Positions 27,171-34,065 of a stretch of 64,000 nt of DNA are shown here, piece by piece. How positions within the stretch are numbered: the stretch's first letter is position 1; every line of letters starts with the position of its first letter. The stretch comes from Bacteroidales bacterium UBA3810 (lineage in GTDB: Bacteria > Bacteroidota > Bacteroidia > Bacteroidales > Paludibacteraceae). The DNA lies in assembly GCA_002368645.1 (NCBI GenBank), contig DFEE01000018.1, positions 1-64,000 on the forward strand. Direction: 5' to 3'. The position numbers and the translations under genes are program-made. The notes beneath the pieces were generated by a model that saw only the letters and a program-made list of their open reading frames with translations, was not told the origin of the DNA and made no database searches.

Positions 27171-28313
27171 ATGTGGCGTGATTTTGTAAATGAATTATGG
27201 CGTATTTTCAAAGACCCGGGCGTGACAGTGATTTTTATTGTCGCGACATTGGCTTATCCGTTGATATATAAAGCGGTATATTGGAATGAACAAATTACTG
27301 ATGTGCCGGTAGCCGTGGTCGATTTGAGCAATTCTCCTGCGAGCCGAGACTTCCTCCATAAATGGAACGCCTCACCGGATGTCAAACTATGTTATACCTG
27401 TACTTCTATGGCGGAAGCCGAAAAACTGCTCAGAAATCAAAAGGTGCATGGTATCATCTATTTCCCCCGAGATTATGAGAAACAACTGGCGGACCCGCTC
27501 GGACAGGCACATATATCGCTCTACTGCGACATGTCCTCCTTTCTCTATATGAAAGCAATCTATCTCTCTTGCAATCAGGTCATGCTCGAGTCTATGCGCA
27601 ATATCCAGATTGACCGATATGAACAAATGGGTATGGGAAAAGAGTTCGCTTGGGCTTTAGTGCAAGACGCTCCCTATTCGGAGACTGCGCTTTTTACACC
27701 GACCGGAGGATATGGCTCGTTCCTTATTCCGGCGGTATTGGTGCTGATTCTGCACCAGACTCTGCTTTTCGGTATTTGTATGTTAGGGGGAACTGCGCGC
27801 GAGGAAAATATCGACCAATACTCGTTTCATTCGCTTATCGGACGTGCATGTGCGTATTTCCTGATTTATTACGCCCTCGCGGCTATCTTATTAGGTTTCT
27901 TCCCGAGACTGTTTGATATTCCGCACATAGGCGCAATAGGGGATTTATTGCTCTTTATAGTGCCCTACATCTTGGCAGTGGTTTTCTTCTCGATGTGTGT
28001 ATCTGTCTTTATCCGTAACCGCGAATCGGGGTTGGTGTTGCTCATATCCACTTCGCTGATTTTCCTCTTTATGGCAGGTATCTCTTGGCCTAAAGAAATG
28101 ATACCGAATGCGTGGCTGTACTTGTCCTACTTCATCCCTTATACATGGGGGGCACACGGCTTTATTCATATCAACTCCATGGGGGCTTCTCTTGCTACCA
28201 CAAGTATGGAGTACATCGCGTTGTGGGGATTAACAGCCCTCTATTTCGTACTCGCTGTAGGCCTATTTTATAGTAAAAGACAAAGGCTTTTGACGGCTCC
28301 GCGCACTTACTAA
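27171..28313 (+). CDS. ABC-2 type transporter permease (second of two)
   Basis: 380 residues and the same layout as its upstream neighbour: helix at 15-35, extracytoplasmic domain with VVDLSNSPASRDFL and the EAEKLLRNQKVHGIIYFP segment, then five helices. The two permeases would make a heterodimeric channel. No ATP-binding subunit lies in the operon, which ends here against a convergent lipoprotein gene. Confidence 0.88.
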   Translation: MWRDFVNELWRIFKDPGVTVIFIVATLAYPLIYKAVYWNEQITDVPVAVVDLSNSPASRDFLHKWNASPDVKLCYTCTSMAEAEKLLRNQKVHGIIYFPRDYEKQLADPLGQAHISLYCDMSSFLYMKAIYLSCNQVMLESMRNIQIDRYEQMGMGKEFAWALVQDAPYSETALFTPTGGYGSFLIPAVLVLILHQTLLFGICMLGGTAREENIDQYSFHSLIGRACAYFLIYYALAAILLGFFPRLFDIPHIGAIGDLLLFIVPYILAVVFFSMCVSVFIRNRESGLVLLISTSLIFLFMAGISWPKEMIPNAWLYLSYFIPYTWGAHGFIHINSMGASLATTSMEYIALWGLTALYFVLAVGLFYSKRQRLLTAPRTY

Positions 28314-28413
28314 CAGCCCCATGGGCGTTCACTTGCTAACACGCAGGGCGACAAGCAGTTATTAACAGCCGAAGGCTTAACATCGCTTTCGACTTTCGAC
28401 TTTTGACTTTCGA
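28314..28413. repeat. Repeat-filled convergent spacer
   Basis: Contains inverted copies of the GTGTTAG-type words, a CAGCCGAAGGCTTA word also seen between galK and galM, and at about 28387-28414 four near-copies of TTTCGAC with a 7-base period. No terminator hairpin was recognised. Confidence 0.6.
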
Positions 28414-29460
28414 CTAAAAAAGCGGCGACGCGTAATGGAGTTCTTCTTCTTTAACATGTTGATTGCTCAAAATGGTGATAATATCCTCTAAGATTTCGTC
28501 AGGGTGAGTTATTCCTCGCTCCCAGAAATCATTAGCGCCCGCCTCGGTGGTCTTCTTGTACCAATTATATACACGTTTGTTCTTGTAGGCTTTAAACCAT
28601 GCGTGGTGCTCATCAAGCGTCAATAACTCCTTATAGCTCTGGCAATTGCAGCCAACCCATACCTCGGCATTGCCAAAACGCTGTAGTGCGGTCTCAAACG
28701 TTAGTGGGATAGAACTATGACGCATATCTTCGTAGTACGCATAATCCGCACCCGCGTCCCAAAACAACCTCCCCATATAGGTACCGCCCGAGGGCACATA
28801 CCATGTCCCTCTAAACGCCGCGCCCGACATAATAGTCGTCGGAAATTGGATATACTTATCTTGTTGTTGAACCAGTTCGTGATAGTGATCACGAACGGCT
28901 GTTATGATAGAGTCTGCACGCGCTTCCTCACCAATCAACGCACCCATGAACCGTAACCAGTCCGCACGGGCCAACGGCGTTTGCTCACGCCACTCAACCA
29001 TTTCAATAACCTCTATACCGGCGCGACGTATACGCTCTAAGTTAGGTAACGGCTGACCATAAGAGGTTACCAGCAACGCCTGAGGATTAACCCGAAAAAG
29101 TTCTTCTATATTGAGATTGATATCTTCGCCTATATCAGCGATATCCTGCTTAGGATGATTGTATATAAGGTCGGGACGCGTCATCGCTACCACAACATCC
29201 TCTCTGCCTAAGGCTTGCAAAAAGCCCATATGCGTTGCACTTGTTACTGCCAAACGCTCGTAGGGCTTGTCGAATGCATATTGCGCCAAAAGAGCATTAC
29301 TTTCCGGCTGATACACGTTGAGAATAGTCGTGGAACTGTCTTTAGAAGCAGTGAAGTATTGTGCCGTGTCAGATAGTAAGACAGGGTGCTTAACCGGCTG
29401 ACAACCTATGAGGGTTAGCAATACGAATGGATAGAGAATAAACAACTTTTTCATATTCAT
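28414..29460 (-). CDS. ABC transporter substrate-binding lipoprotein (BtuF/FepB-like)
   Basis: A 348-residue lipoprotein (lipobox LTLIGC, Cys20) with the two-lobe fold of cobalamin/siderophore/haem-binding proteins: RLAVTSATHMGFLQALG and the long-helix region FRVNPQALLVTSYGQPLPNLERI. The ligand is probably cobalamin, haem or an iron chelate; the sequence does not decide. No BtuC/BtuD partners lie near. Two in-frame ATGs (29460 and 29454) are possible. The promoter at 29464 places transcription start at or next to the first ATG. Confidence 0.82.
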   Translation of the reverse strand: MNMKKLFILYPFVLLTLIGCQPVKHPVLLSDTAQYFTASKDSSTTILNVYQPESNALLAQYAFDKPYERLAVTSATHMGFLQALGREDVVVAMTRPDLIYNHPKQDIADIGEDINLNIEELFRVNPQALLVTSYGQPLPNLERIRRAGIEVIEMVEWREQTPLARADWLRFMGALIGEEARADSIITAVRDHYHELVQQQDKYIQFPTTIMSGAAFRGTWYVPSGGTYMGRLFWDAGADYAYYEDMRHSSIPLTFETALQRFGNAEVWVGCNCQSYKELLTLDEHHAWFKAYKNKRVYNWYKKTTEAGANDFWERGITHPDEILEDIITILSNQHVKEEELHYASPLF

Positions 29461-29463
29461 GCT

Positions 29464-29494
29464 GCAAATTTAATGCTTTTTTGCGAAAAAAACA
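29464..29494 (-). promoter_or_regulatory. Promoter of the BtuF-like gene, leaderless or nearly so
   Basis: On the minus strand: TTG (29495-29493), 20-base T/A-rich spacer, TAAATTTGC (29472-29464). The ATG at 29460 begins 3 bases after the -7 element, so the expected transcription start coincides with the start codon. Confidence 0.6.
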
Positions 29495-29521
29495 AGAAAA
29501 AATACTTTTTTTTATAAAAAA

Positions 29522-29554
29522 TTTGCATATGTCATAGAAATAGTATAACTTTGC
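29522..29554 (+). promoter_or_regulatory. Promoter of rplS
   Basis: TTTGCATATGTCA beginning at 29522, spacer of 20, TAACTTTGC at 29546-29554. Gives a leader of roughly 130 bases. Confidence 0.8.
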
Positions 29555-29559
29555 ACGAT

Positions 29560-29691
29560 TTTTCGCCTTACGTCTCTGTGCGATTAGGTACGAATTTCTA
29601 TTCCCGCTCCCCGTCAGGGGGAGGAACAGCTGATTAGAATATTTCGGAATTGTAGTGCATACGGAGGGCTTAACCATACAAAATGATTGTT
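29560..29691 (+). promoter_or_regulatory. rplS leader with hairpin (possible ribosomal-protein autoregulation site)
   Basis: About 130 bases of untranslated leader with a strong hairpin CTCCCC-GTCAG-GGGGAG at 29607-29623. Structured L19 leaders that bind the protein are known from other Bacteroidota; whether this belongs to that class is inference from position only. Confidence 0.4.
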
Positions 29692-30048
29692 ATGGCAGAT
29701 TTAATGAAGATTGCCGAAGAGGCTTTTGTCGGTGCTAAGAAAGAGTTCCCGGCATTCCAAGCAGGTGACCAAATCACCGTTGCTTATCGTATTAAGGAAG
29801 GTAATAAGGAGCGTATCCAGGAGTTCCGTGGCGATGTAATCGCTATCAAAGGAACCGGTGCTAAAAAGCGCTTCACCGTTCGCAAAATGAGCGGTAATGT
29901 AGGTGTTGAGCGTATCTTCCCGATGGACAGCCCGTTCATCGAGTCTATTACCATCAATAAGTATGGTAAAGTGCGTCGCGCTAAACTTTACTACCTCCGT
30001 GACCTCACCGGTAAAAAGGCTCGTATTCCTGAAAGACGAGTTAAGTAA
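29692..30048 (+). CDS. rplS: 50S ribosomal protein L19
   Basis: Large-subunit protein at the 30S-50S interface, 118 residues from this start (121 from the ATG at 29683). Family landmarks: AGDQITVAYRIKEGNKERIQEFRGDVIAIKG and RKMSGNVGVERIFPMDSPFIESI, ending RRAKLYYLRDLTGKKARI. The ATG at 29692 (MADLMKIAEEAF) agrees best with the usual N-terminus. Followed by an intrinsic terminator. Confidence 0.96.
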   Translation: MADLMKIAEEAFVGAKKEFPAFQAGDQITVAYRIKEGNKERIQEFRGDVIAIKGTGAKKRFTVRKMSGNVGVERIFPMDSPFIESITINKYGKVRRAKLYYLRDLTGKKARIPERRVK

Positions 30049-30057
30049 GAAGGAAGA

Positions 30058-30079
30058 GCCGCTGCAAAGCGGCTTTTTT
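30058..30079 (+). terminator. Intrinsic terminator after rplS
   Basis: GCCGCT-GCAA-AGCGGC stem-loop followed by six T, 10 bases after the rplS stop. Confidence 0.9.
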
Positions 30080-30105
30080 CTTCTCCTTATCTGCGTAAAT
30101 AAATC

Positions 30106-32124
30106 ATGTTCCATTTAGAAAGTCCATATAAACCCACCGGCGATCAGCCCGAAGCTATTGACCACCTCGTACAGGGCATCCAAGCCGGTGCGCCTGCTGA
30201 GGTGCTCTTAGGGGTTACCGGAAGCGGTAAAACCTTTACCATCGCCAATGTCATTGAGCGACTTAATAGACCGACGCTTATCCTTAGTCATAACAAAACG
30301 CTTGCGGCACAACTCTATGCGGAGATGAAATCCTTTTTCCCCCATAACGCCGTGGAGTACTTTGTCTCTTATTATGACTATTACCAGCCGGAGGCATATA
30401 TCCCTTCTACCGATACCTATATTGAGAAAGACCTGGCGGTCAATATGGAGATAGACGCTCTGCGCCTGCGTGCTACGGCGGCACTGCTCTCCGGTAGGCA
30501 GGATGTTATTGTTGTGTCCTCGGTCAGCTGTCTCTATGGTATTGGCTCTCCGCAAGACTTCACGCTCAATTGTATTGCCATTGCCCGAGGGGAGTATCAA
30601 CCGATGGATGACCTGCTTAAAGCACTGGTCGCCGCACAGTACCTCCGTAATGACTTGGAGTTGACCCGTGGTCACTTTCGCGTGCGGGGAGATACTGTCG
30701 ATATCGCTTTGGCGTATGCCGACGAGGTCGTGAGGGTGGAGTTCTTCGGCTCAGAGATAGACCATATAGCCACTATCGACCCGCTCAATAACACCACCAT
30801 TGAGTCTTTTGAGGACTATAAAATATATCCCGCTACCATTTTCAATACCTCTAAAGAGCGTATGGCGGCGGCGCGCGTTCAAATTGAGAGAGACCTCGCA
30901 ACGCAGGCTAAGTACTTCCGCGACAATGGTGAAGAATTGTATGCCGAGCGTCTGGAGCAACGCGTCAAGTATGATATGGAAATGATTCAGGAGTTAGGCT
31001 ATTGTTCCGGCATTGAGAACTACAGCCGCTATTTCGATGGACGCGAACCGGGTACGCCGCCGTATTGTCTCATTGATTACTTCCCCAAGGACTTTCTGCT
31101 CGTCATAGACGAGAGCCATGTTACGATACCACAGTTACATGCTATGTACGGCGGCGATAAAGCCCGTAAAACCAACCTCGTTGAGTATGGCTTCCGACTG
31201 CCTGCCGCACGGGATAACAGACCCTTGACCTTTGAGGAGTTTGAAGCCAAAACAGGACAGACCATTTATGTCTCTGCGACGCCCGCACAGTACGAACTGG
31301 AACGCTCGGAAGGTATTGTCGTGGACCAAGTCATTCGACCTACAGGGTTGCTCGACCCCGAAATAGAAGTGCGACCCTCAAAGCACCAAGTTGATGACCT
31401 CATGGACGAAATAAAAACCCGTATTCACCGCCATGAACGCACGCTTGTTCTTACGCTTACAAAACGCATGGCGGAAGAAATGGATGATTATCTGCGCACC
31501 TACAATATCTCCTCTGCGTATATCCACTCGGATATTGACACCATTGAGCGTATCAAAATCATGGAAGACCTCCGCAAGGGCGTTTATGATGTCTTGGTGG
31601 GAGTGAACCTCTTGCGGGAAGGTTTAGACTTACCCGAAGTAAGCTTGGTGGCTATCCTTGATGCCGATAAAGAGGGATTCCTGCGCGACGCACGTTCACT
31701 GACGCAGACTATCGGGCGCGCCGCAAGACATGTCCACGGCAAAGCCATTCTCTATGCCGACAAGATTACGGTATCTATGCAGGAGACAATCAACGAAACC
31801 AACCGGCGCCGCATGAAACAAATGGCGTACAATGAAGCTCACCATATCACACCTTCTGCCGTCAAAAAAGAAATCAATACCTCCGCCCTCTCGGCGCTCT
31901 ATAAAGACCCGCAAGAGGAAAAACGCAAACTCGAGGAGGCAATTCGTCGCTCTTGGCAAACGGCAGCGTGGCAGACCATGAATGCCGTCCAACTCACCAA
32001 AGCCATTGACCAACAGAAAAAACGCATGCTCGCAGCCGCTAAGAACTTGGATTTCGACAACGCTGCACACCTCCGCGACGAAATGCTCGCCATGGAAGAA
32101 CGCCTCGACTCCCTCAACGCGTAA
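30106..32124 (+). CDS. uvrB: UvrABC system protein B
   Basis: DNA damage-verifying helicase-like subunit of nucleotide excision repair, 672 residues. Walker A in LLGVTGSGKTFT, the beta-hairpin region YDYYQPEAYIPSTDTYIEKD, helicase motifs DESHVTIPQ and TIGRAARHVHGKAILYAD, and a C-terminal UVR domain (LTKAIDQQKKRMLAAAKNLD onward) that contacts UvrC. It starts 27 bases after the rplS terminator, so it is either fed by read-through or has an unrecognised promoter. Confidence 0.97.
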   Translation: MFHLESPYKPTGDQPEAIDHLVQGIQAGAPAEVLLGVTGSGKTFTIANVIERLNRPTLILSHNKTLAAQLYAEMKSFFPHNAVEYFVSYYDYYQPEAYIPSTDTYIEKDLAVNMEIDALRLRATAALLSGRQDVIVVSSVSCLYGIGSPQDFTLNCIAIARGEYQPMDDLLKALVAAQYLRNDLELTRGHFRVRGDTVDIALAYADEVVRVEFFGSEIDHIATIDPLNNTTIESFEDYKIYPATIFNTSKERMAAARVQIERDLATQAKYFRDNGEELYAERLEQRVKYDMEMIQELGYCSGIENYSRYFDGREPGTPPYCLIDYFPKDFLLVIDESHVTIPQLHAMYGGDKARKTNLVEYGFRLPAARDNRPLTFEEFEAKTGQTIYVSATPAQYELERSEGIVVDQVIRPTGLLDPEIEVRPSKHQVDDLMDEIKTRIHRHERTLVLTLTKRMAEEMDDYLRTYNISSAYIHSDIDTIERIKIMEDLRKGVYDVLVGVNLLREGLDLPEVSLVAILDADKEGFLRDARSLTQTIGRAARHVHGKAILYADKITVSMQETINETNRRRMKQMAYNEAHHITPSAVKKEINTSALSALYKDPQEEKRKLEEAIRRSWQTAAWQTMNAVQLTKAIDQQKKRMLAAAKNLDFDNAAHLRDEMLAMEERLDSLNA

Positions 32125-32139
32125 ACAAGGGGACTTTTT

Positions 32140-32631
32140 CTATTTAATAAAGTCAAAGTGAGACTTTATAAAGATGCTGATGGGAAGGAATAGGACAACG
32201 GCACAAAGTATTGTCAACCAATCTACGTCCATAAAGACAGCACCGATTCCACCAAATAACGCCAAGACTCCGGTTGAAATCCAAAAGGCTATTTGCTCGG
32301 AATAGATGGCTCGTTTCTTGGTGGAGTGCTCGTTGATAAAGTCGTTGCAGAAGTTCTCGCAGTTATTGTTGATTAGTTTGTAGCGGTTATATTGTTTAGT
32401 CCGAACCAGTTCAGTGATATTGACATCGTGCTTCAACTTATAGCGCTTGATATTCAGGATAGTGCGCGTTTCTAAAAATTTCTCAAGCGGCACAATCTCA
32501 ATACCTTTGACAAGGCGGTGAACGACATAAAACGTGCCGTTCTCAATAAAAACAATGCCCTTATGCCTGATTATATACTTAAAATGGCGGGATGTGGATG
32601 TAATCAATGCTATTTGTCCTTGGGCTATCAT
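32140..32631 (-). CDS. LRAT-like (permuted papain fold) membrane-anchored protein
   Basis: 163 residues, no close family known to me. The N-terminal part resembles the lecithin:retinol acyltransferase/H-rev107 group: GQIALI start, a histidine strand IIRHKGIVFIENGTF (His23), a second histidine in VVHRL (His38), and NNNCENFCNDFI with the family NCE-F pattern (candidate nucleophile Cys91). Two membrane helices follow (about 112-130 and 136-157), which would hold the domain at a membrane, as in viral and animal LRAT-like acyltransferases and phospholipases. It has its own promoter (32659) and stands alone, convergent with uvrB. Activity is inferred; a permuted NlpC/P60 peptidase or amidase role is the main alternative. 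Confidence 0.6.
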   Translation of the reverse strand: MIAQGQIALITSTSRHFKYIIRHKGIVFIENGTFYVVHRLVKGIEIVPLEKFLETRTILNIKRYKLKHDVNITELVRTKQYNRYKLINNNCENFCNDFINEHSTKKRAIYSEQIAFWISTGVLALFGGIGAVFMDVDWLTILCAVVLFLPISIFIKSHFDFIK

Positions 32632-32658
32632 TGTTAGTCAGGTATTTATAATACCGCT

Positions 32659-32691
32659 GCAAAAGTACATTTTTTTTCTGATACCTGCAAA
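32659..32691 (-). promoter_or_regulatory. Promoter of the LRAT-like gene
   Basis: On the minus strand: TTTG (32691-32688), spacer of 20 with ATCA, TACTTTTGC (32667-32659). The start codon is about 28 bases downstream, with a small GGTAT/ATACC hairpin between. Confidence 0.75.
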
Positions 32692-32843
32692 TTTATTTAC
32701 AAAATGTGCGCCAAATTGTGGTGTTTTCTGCTACTATTGCATAAATAATTAGCATATATCCTTAAATGTTGGTATCATTGCAAGCAGAAAAGTACAGGCA
32801 ACAGACCTAAAATCGGTAAAATATTGGAAAAACAGCAGAAAAA

Positions 32844-32876
32844 TTTGCATATCTCAAAAATGTTTTATACTTTTGC
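32844..32876 (+). promoter_or_regulatory. Promoter of the 265-residue orphan gene
   Basis: TTTGCATATCTCAAAAA from 32844, spacer of 20, TACTTTTGC at 32868-32876. Predicted leader about 60 bases. Confidence 0.8.
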
Positions 32877-32940
32877 ACTCAGTTTTTCATAATAGGTAAT
32901 TGCAATCGATCTATTAACTAATTTTATTTAATTATTTATT

Positions 32941-33738
32941 ATGAAAGAACAATTTACAAAATCCTTCGCGAGTCTAAGGGACACCAATCCTGTTGCGTTT
33001 TGGAAGACGGTTTGTAATGAAGTCGGCCAGGAATGGCGGACTATTTATGCTGATGAACGGGCAACATGGATTGCCCAAACACAAGCACAGAATCTTATCT
33101 ATCGTGCATGGAAAAAGGACCAAACTCCTTTCCCTCTTCATGCAAAGATTGAAGTCACGATGCAAGATAGTGCCCTGCGCATGGACATGCATCATTTCGC
33201 ATTCAGTTATGATGACTTGGTAGAGCCGAATGCCTATGCTTACATTGCCTATATTCCCATGGAGTCCGGAGTATTGTACCCGTGCCTTATTACCGATGAT
33301 ATCTGCGGAAATCTGAATTTCGATATTTTCTCGCCTCATTGTATGGCCGACTATGCTGAACGGGTCTTGGGAGGACCATTTGCTCATAAAGGAACGGGAA
33401 GACGTAAGTGGGAAGAAAAAGTATTTGGTCGGCACAATGCCATCAAGTGGGCAGACCATTTTTTCTTTTATAATCAGCGTACTTATACAGACCGCAATGA
33501 AGGCGCCCTTTCACTCGCAGAGCAGCAAAAGTCCAATAAACCGCTCGTTTCCATTTGGAACGAGGGTCTTACTTATTGCGAACTTTATGATAATCACATC
33601 GCGTTACACAAATCTTTCGTACCGTATGTAGATAAGCACGGAAAAGGTGCAAGTCTCGGCCCCGACCAGTTGCAATCTATTATGCCTATTCTTGAACGGG
33701 CATGGCAAGAGGAAGCTGTTCCCTTTATTACCATTTAA
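32941..33738 (+). CDS. Hypothetical protein, 265 residues
   Basis: No family recognised. A soluble, aromatic-rich protein without signal peptide or membrane helix. Notable phrases are NFDIFSPHCMADYAER near the middle (the SPH..xxYAER pattern recurs in some small orphan proteins of this phylum), GRHNAIKWADHFFFYNQR, and a C-terminal KSFVPYVDKHGKG. Conserved-looking histidines (RMDMHHFAF, SPHC, GRHN, ADHF) could mean metal binding or hydrolase activity, but this is only suggestive. Strong own promoter. Followed at 12 bases by a 27-residue acidic peptide gene and the remnant of a phosphatase gene. Confidence 0.6.
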   Translation: MKEQFTKSFASLRDTNPVAFWKTVCNEVGQEWRTIYADERATWIAQTQAQNLIYRAWKKDQTPFPLHAKIEVTMQDSALRMDMHHFAFSYDDLVEPNAYAYIAYIPMESGVLYPCLITDDICGNLNFDIFSPHCMADYAERVLGGPFAHKGTGRRKWEEKVFGRHNAIKWADHFFFYNQRTYTDRNEGALSLAEQQKSNKPLVSIWNEGLTYCELYDNHIALHKSFVPYVDKHGKGASLGPDQLQSIMPILERAWQEEAVPFITI

Positions 33739-33750
33739 ACTGTATTGATT

Positions 33751-33834
33751 ATGTATAACGATGATGATTATTCGGTAAACGATCCCGAGGTTGAGTTTTG
33801 GGATCCCGATTATTACGATGACCCTATGGATTAA
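33751..33834 (+). CDS. 27-residue acidic micropeptide (candidate)
   Basis: ATG at 33751 to TAA at 33834. The peptide contains nine Asp and two Glu, six Tyr/Trp/Phe and no Lys, Arg or His (MYNDDDYSVN, then DPEVEFWDPD and YYDDPMD). It begins 12 bases after the 265-residue gene and the next open frame starts at the following base, so it sits in operon spacing. A DNA-mimic or partner peptide is conceivable; the coding status itself is unproven because the frame is short. Confidence 0.4.
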   Translation: MYNDDDYSVNDPEVEFWDPDYYDDPMD

Positions 33835-33903
33835 ATGAGCATACAGGACTTTGTTATGAAAACAAAGATTCTTTTTATCTGCCATGGTAATTTATTTGCA
33901 TAA
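33835..33903 (+). pseudogene. 5' stub of a low-molecular-weight protein tyrosine phosphatase
   Basis: Open frame of 22 codons containing MKTKILFICHGN then LFA and a stop. Low-molecular-weight tyrosine phosphatases begin with this beta-strand and P-loop, normally CHGNICRSPMAE or similar. The match ends inside the P-loop, after the Cys-x-Gly-Asn, so the catalytic arginine and the rest of the enzyme (about 140 residues) are missing. The rest of the gene was not seen elsewhere in the window. Confidence 0.6.
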
Positions 33904-33921
33904 AAATTTCGCACTACATTC

Positions 33922-33984
33922 ATTAATAACCTTATCAGGTCTCTCTGTGAACAAGTTCCCGATTGCCCCAATAAGGTTATTAAT
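33922..33984. repeat. Perfect 14-bp inverted repeat with 35-base spacer
   Basis: Arms ATTAATAACCTTAT (33922-33935) and ATAAGGTTATTAAT (33971-33984). It follows the phosphatase stub directly and is followed by a second palindrome TTTGAAT-AA-ATTCAAA (33984-33999). Confidence 0.8.
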
Positions 33985-34014
33985 TTGAATAAATTCAAAA
34001 ATTTTGCACTTTTA

Positions 34015-34047
34015 TTTGTATGTTCCAAAATTTTGTTGTATATTTGC
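34015..34047 (+). promoter_or_regulatory. Promoter of waaA
   Basis: TTTG at 34015-34018, spacer of 20, TATATTTGC at 34039-34047. It lies inside the longest open frame of the gene, which shows that the true start codon must be downstream (34066). Confidence 0.75.
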
Positions 34048-34065
34048 AGTCCCAAGTATGCGGAT

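Noticed and set aside
33985..34065. Upstream TTG start of waaA
   Set aside because: A consensus promoter lies inside this part of the frame, so the transcript would start after the TTG.
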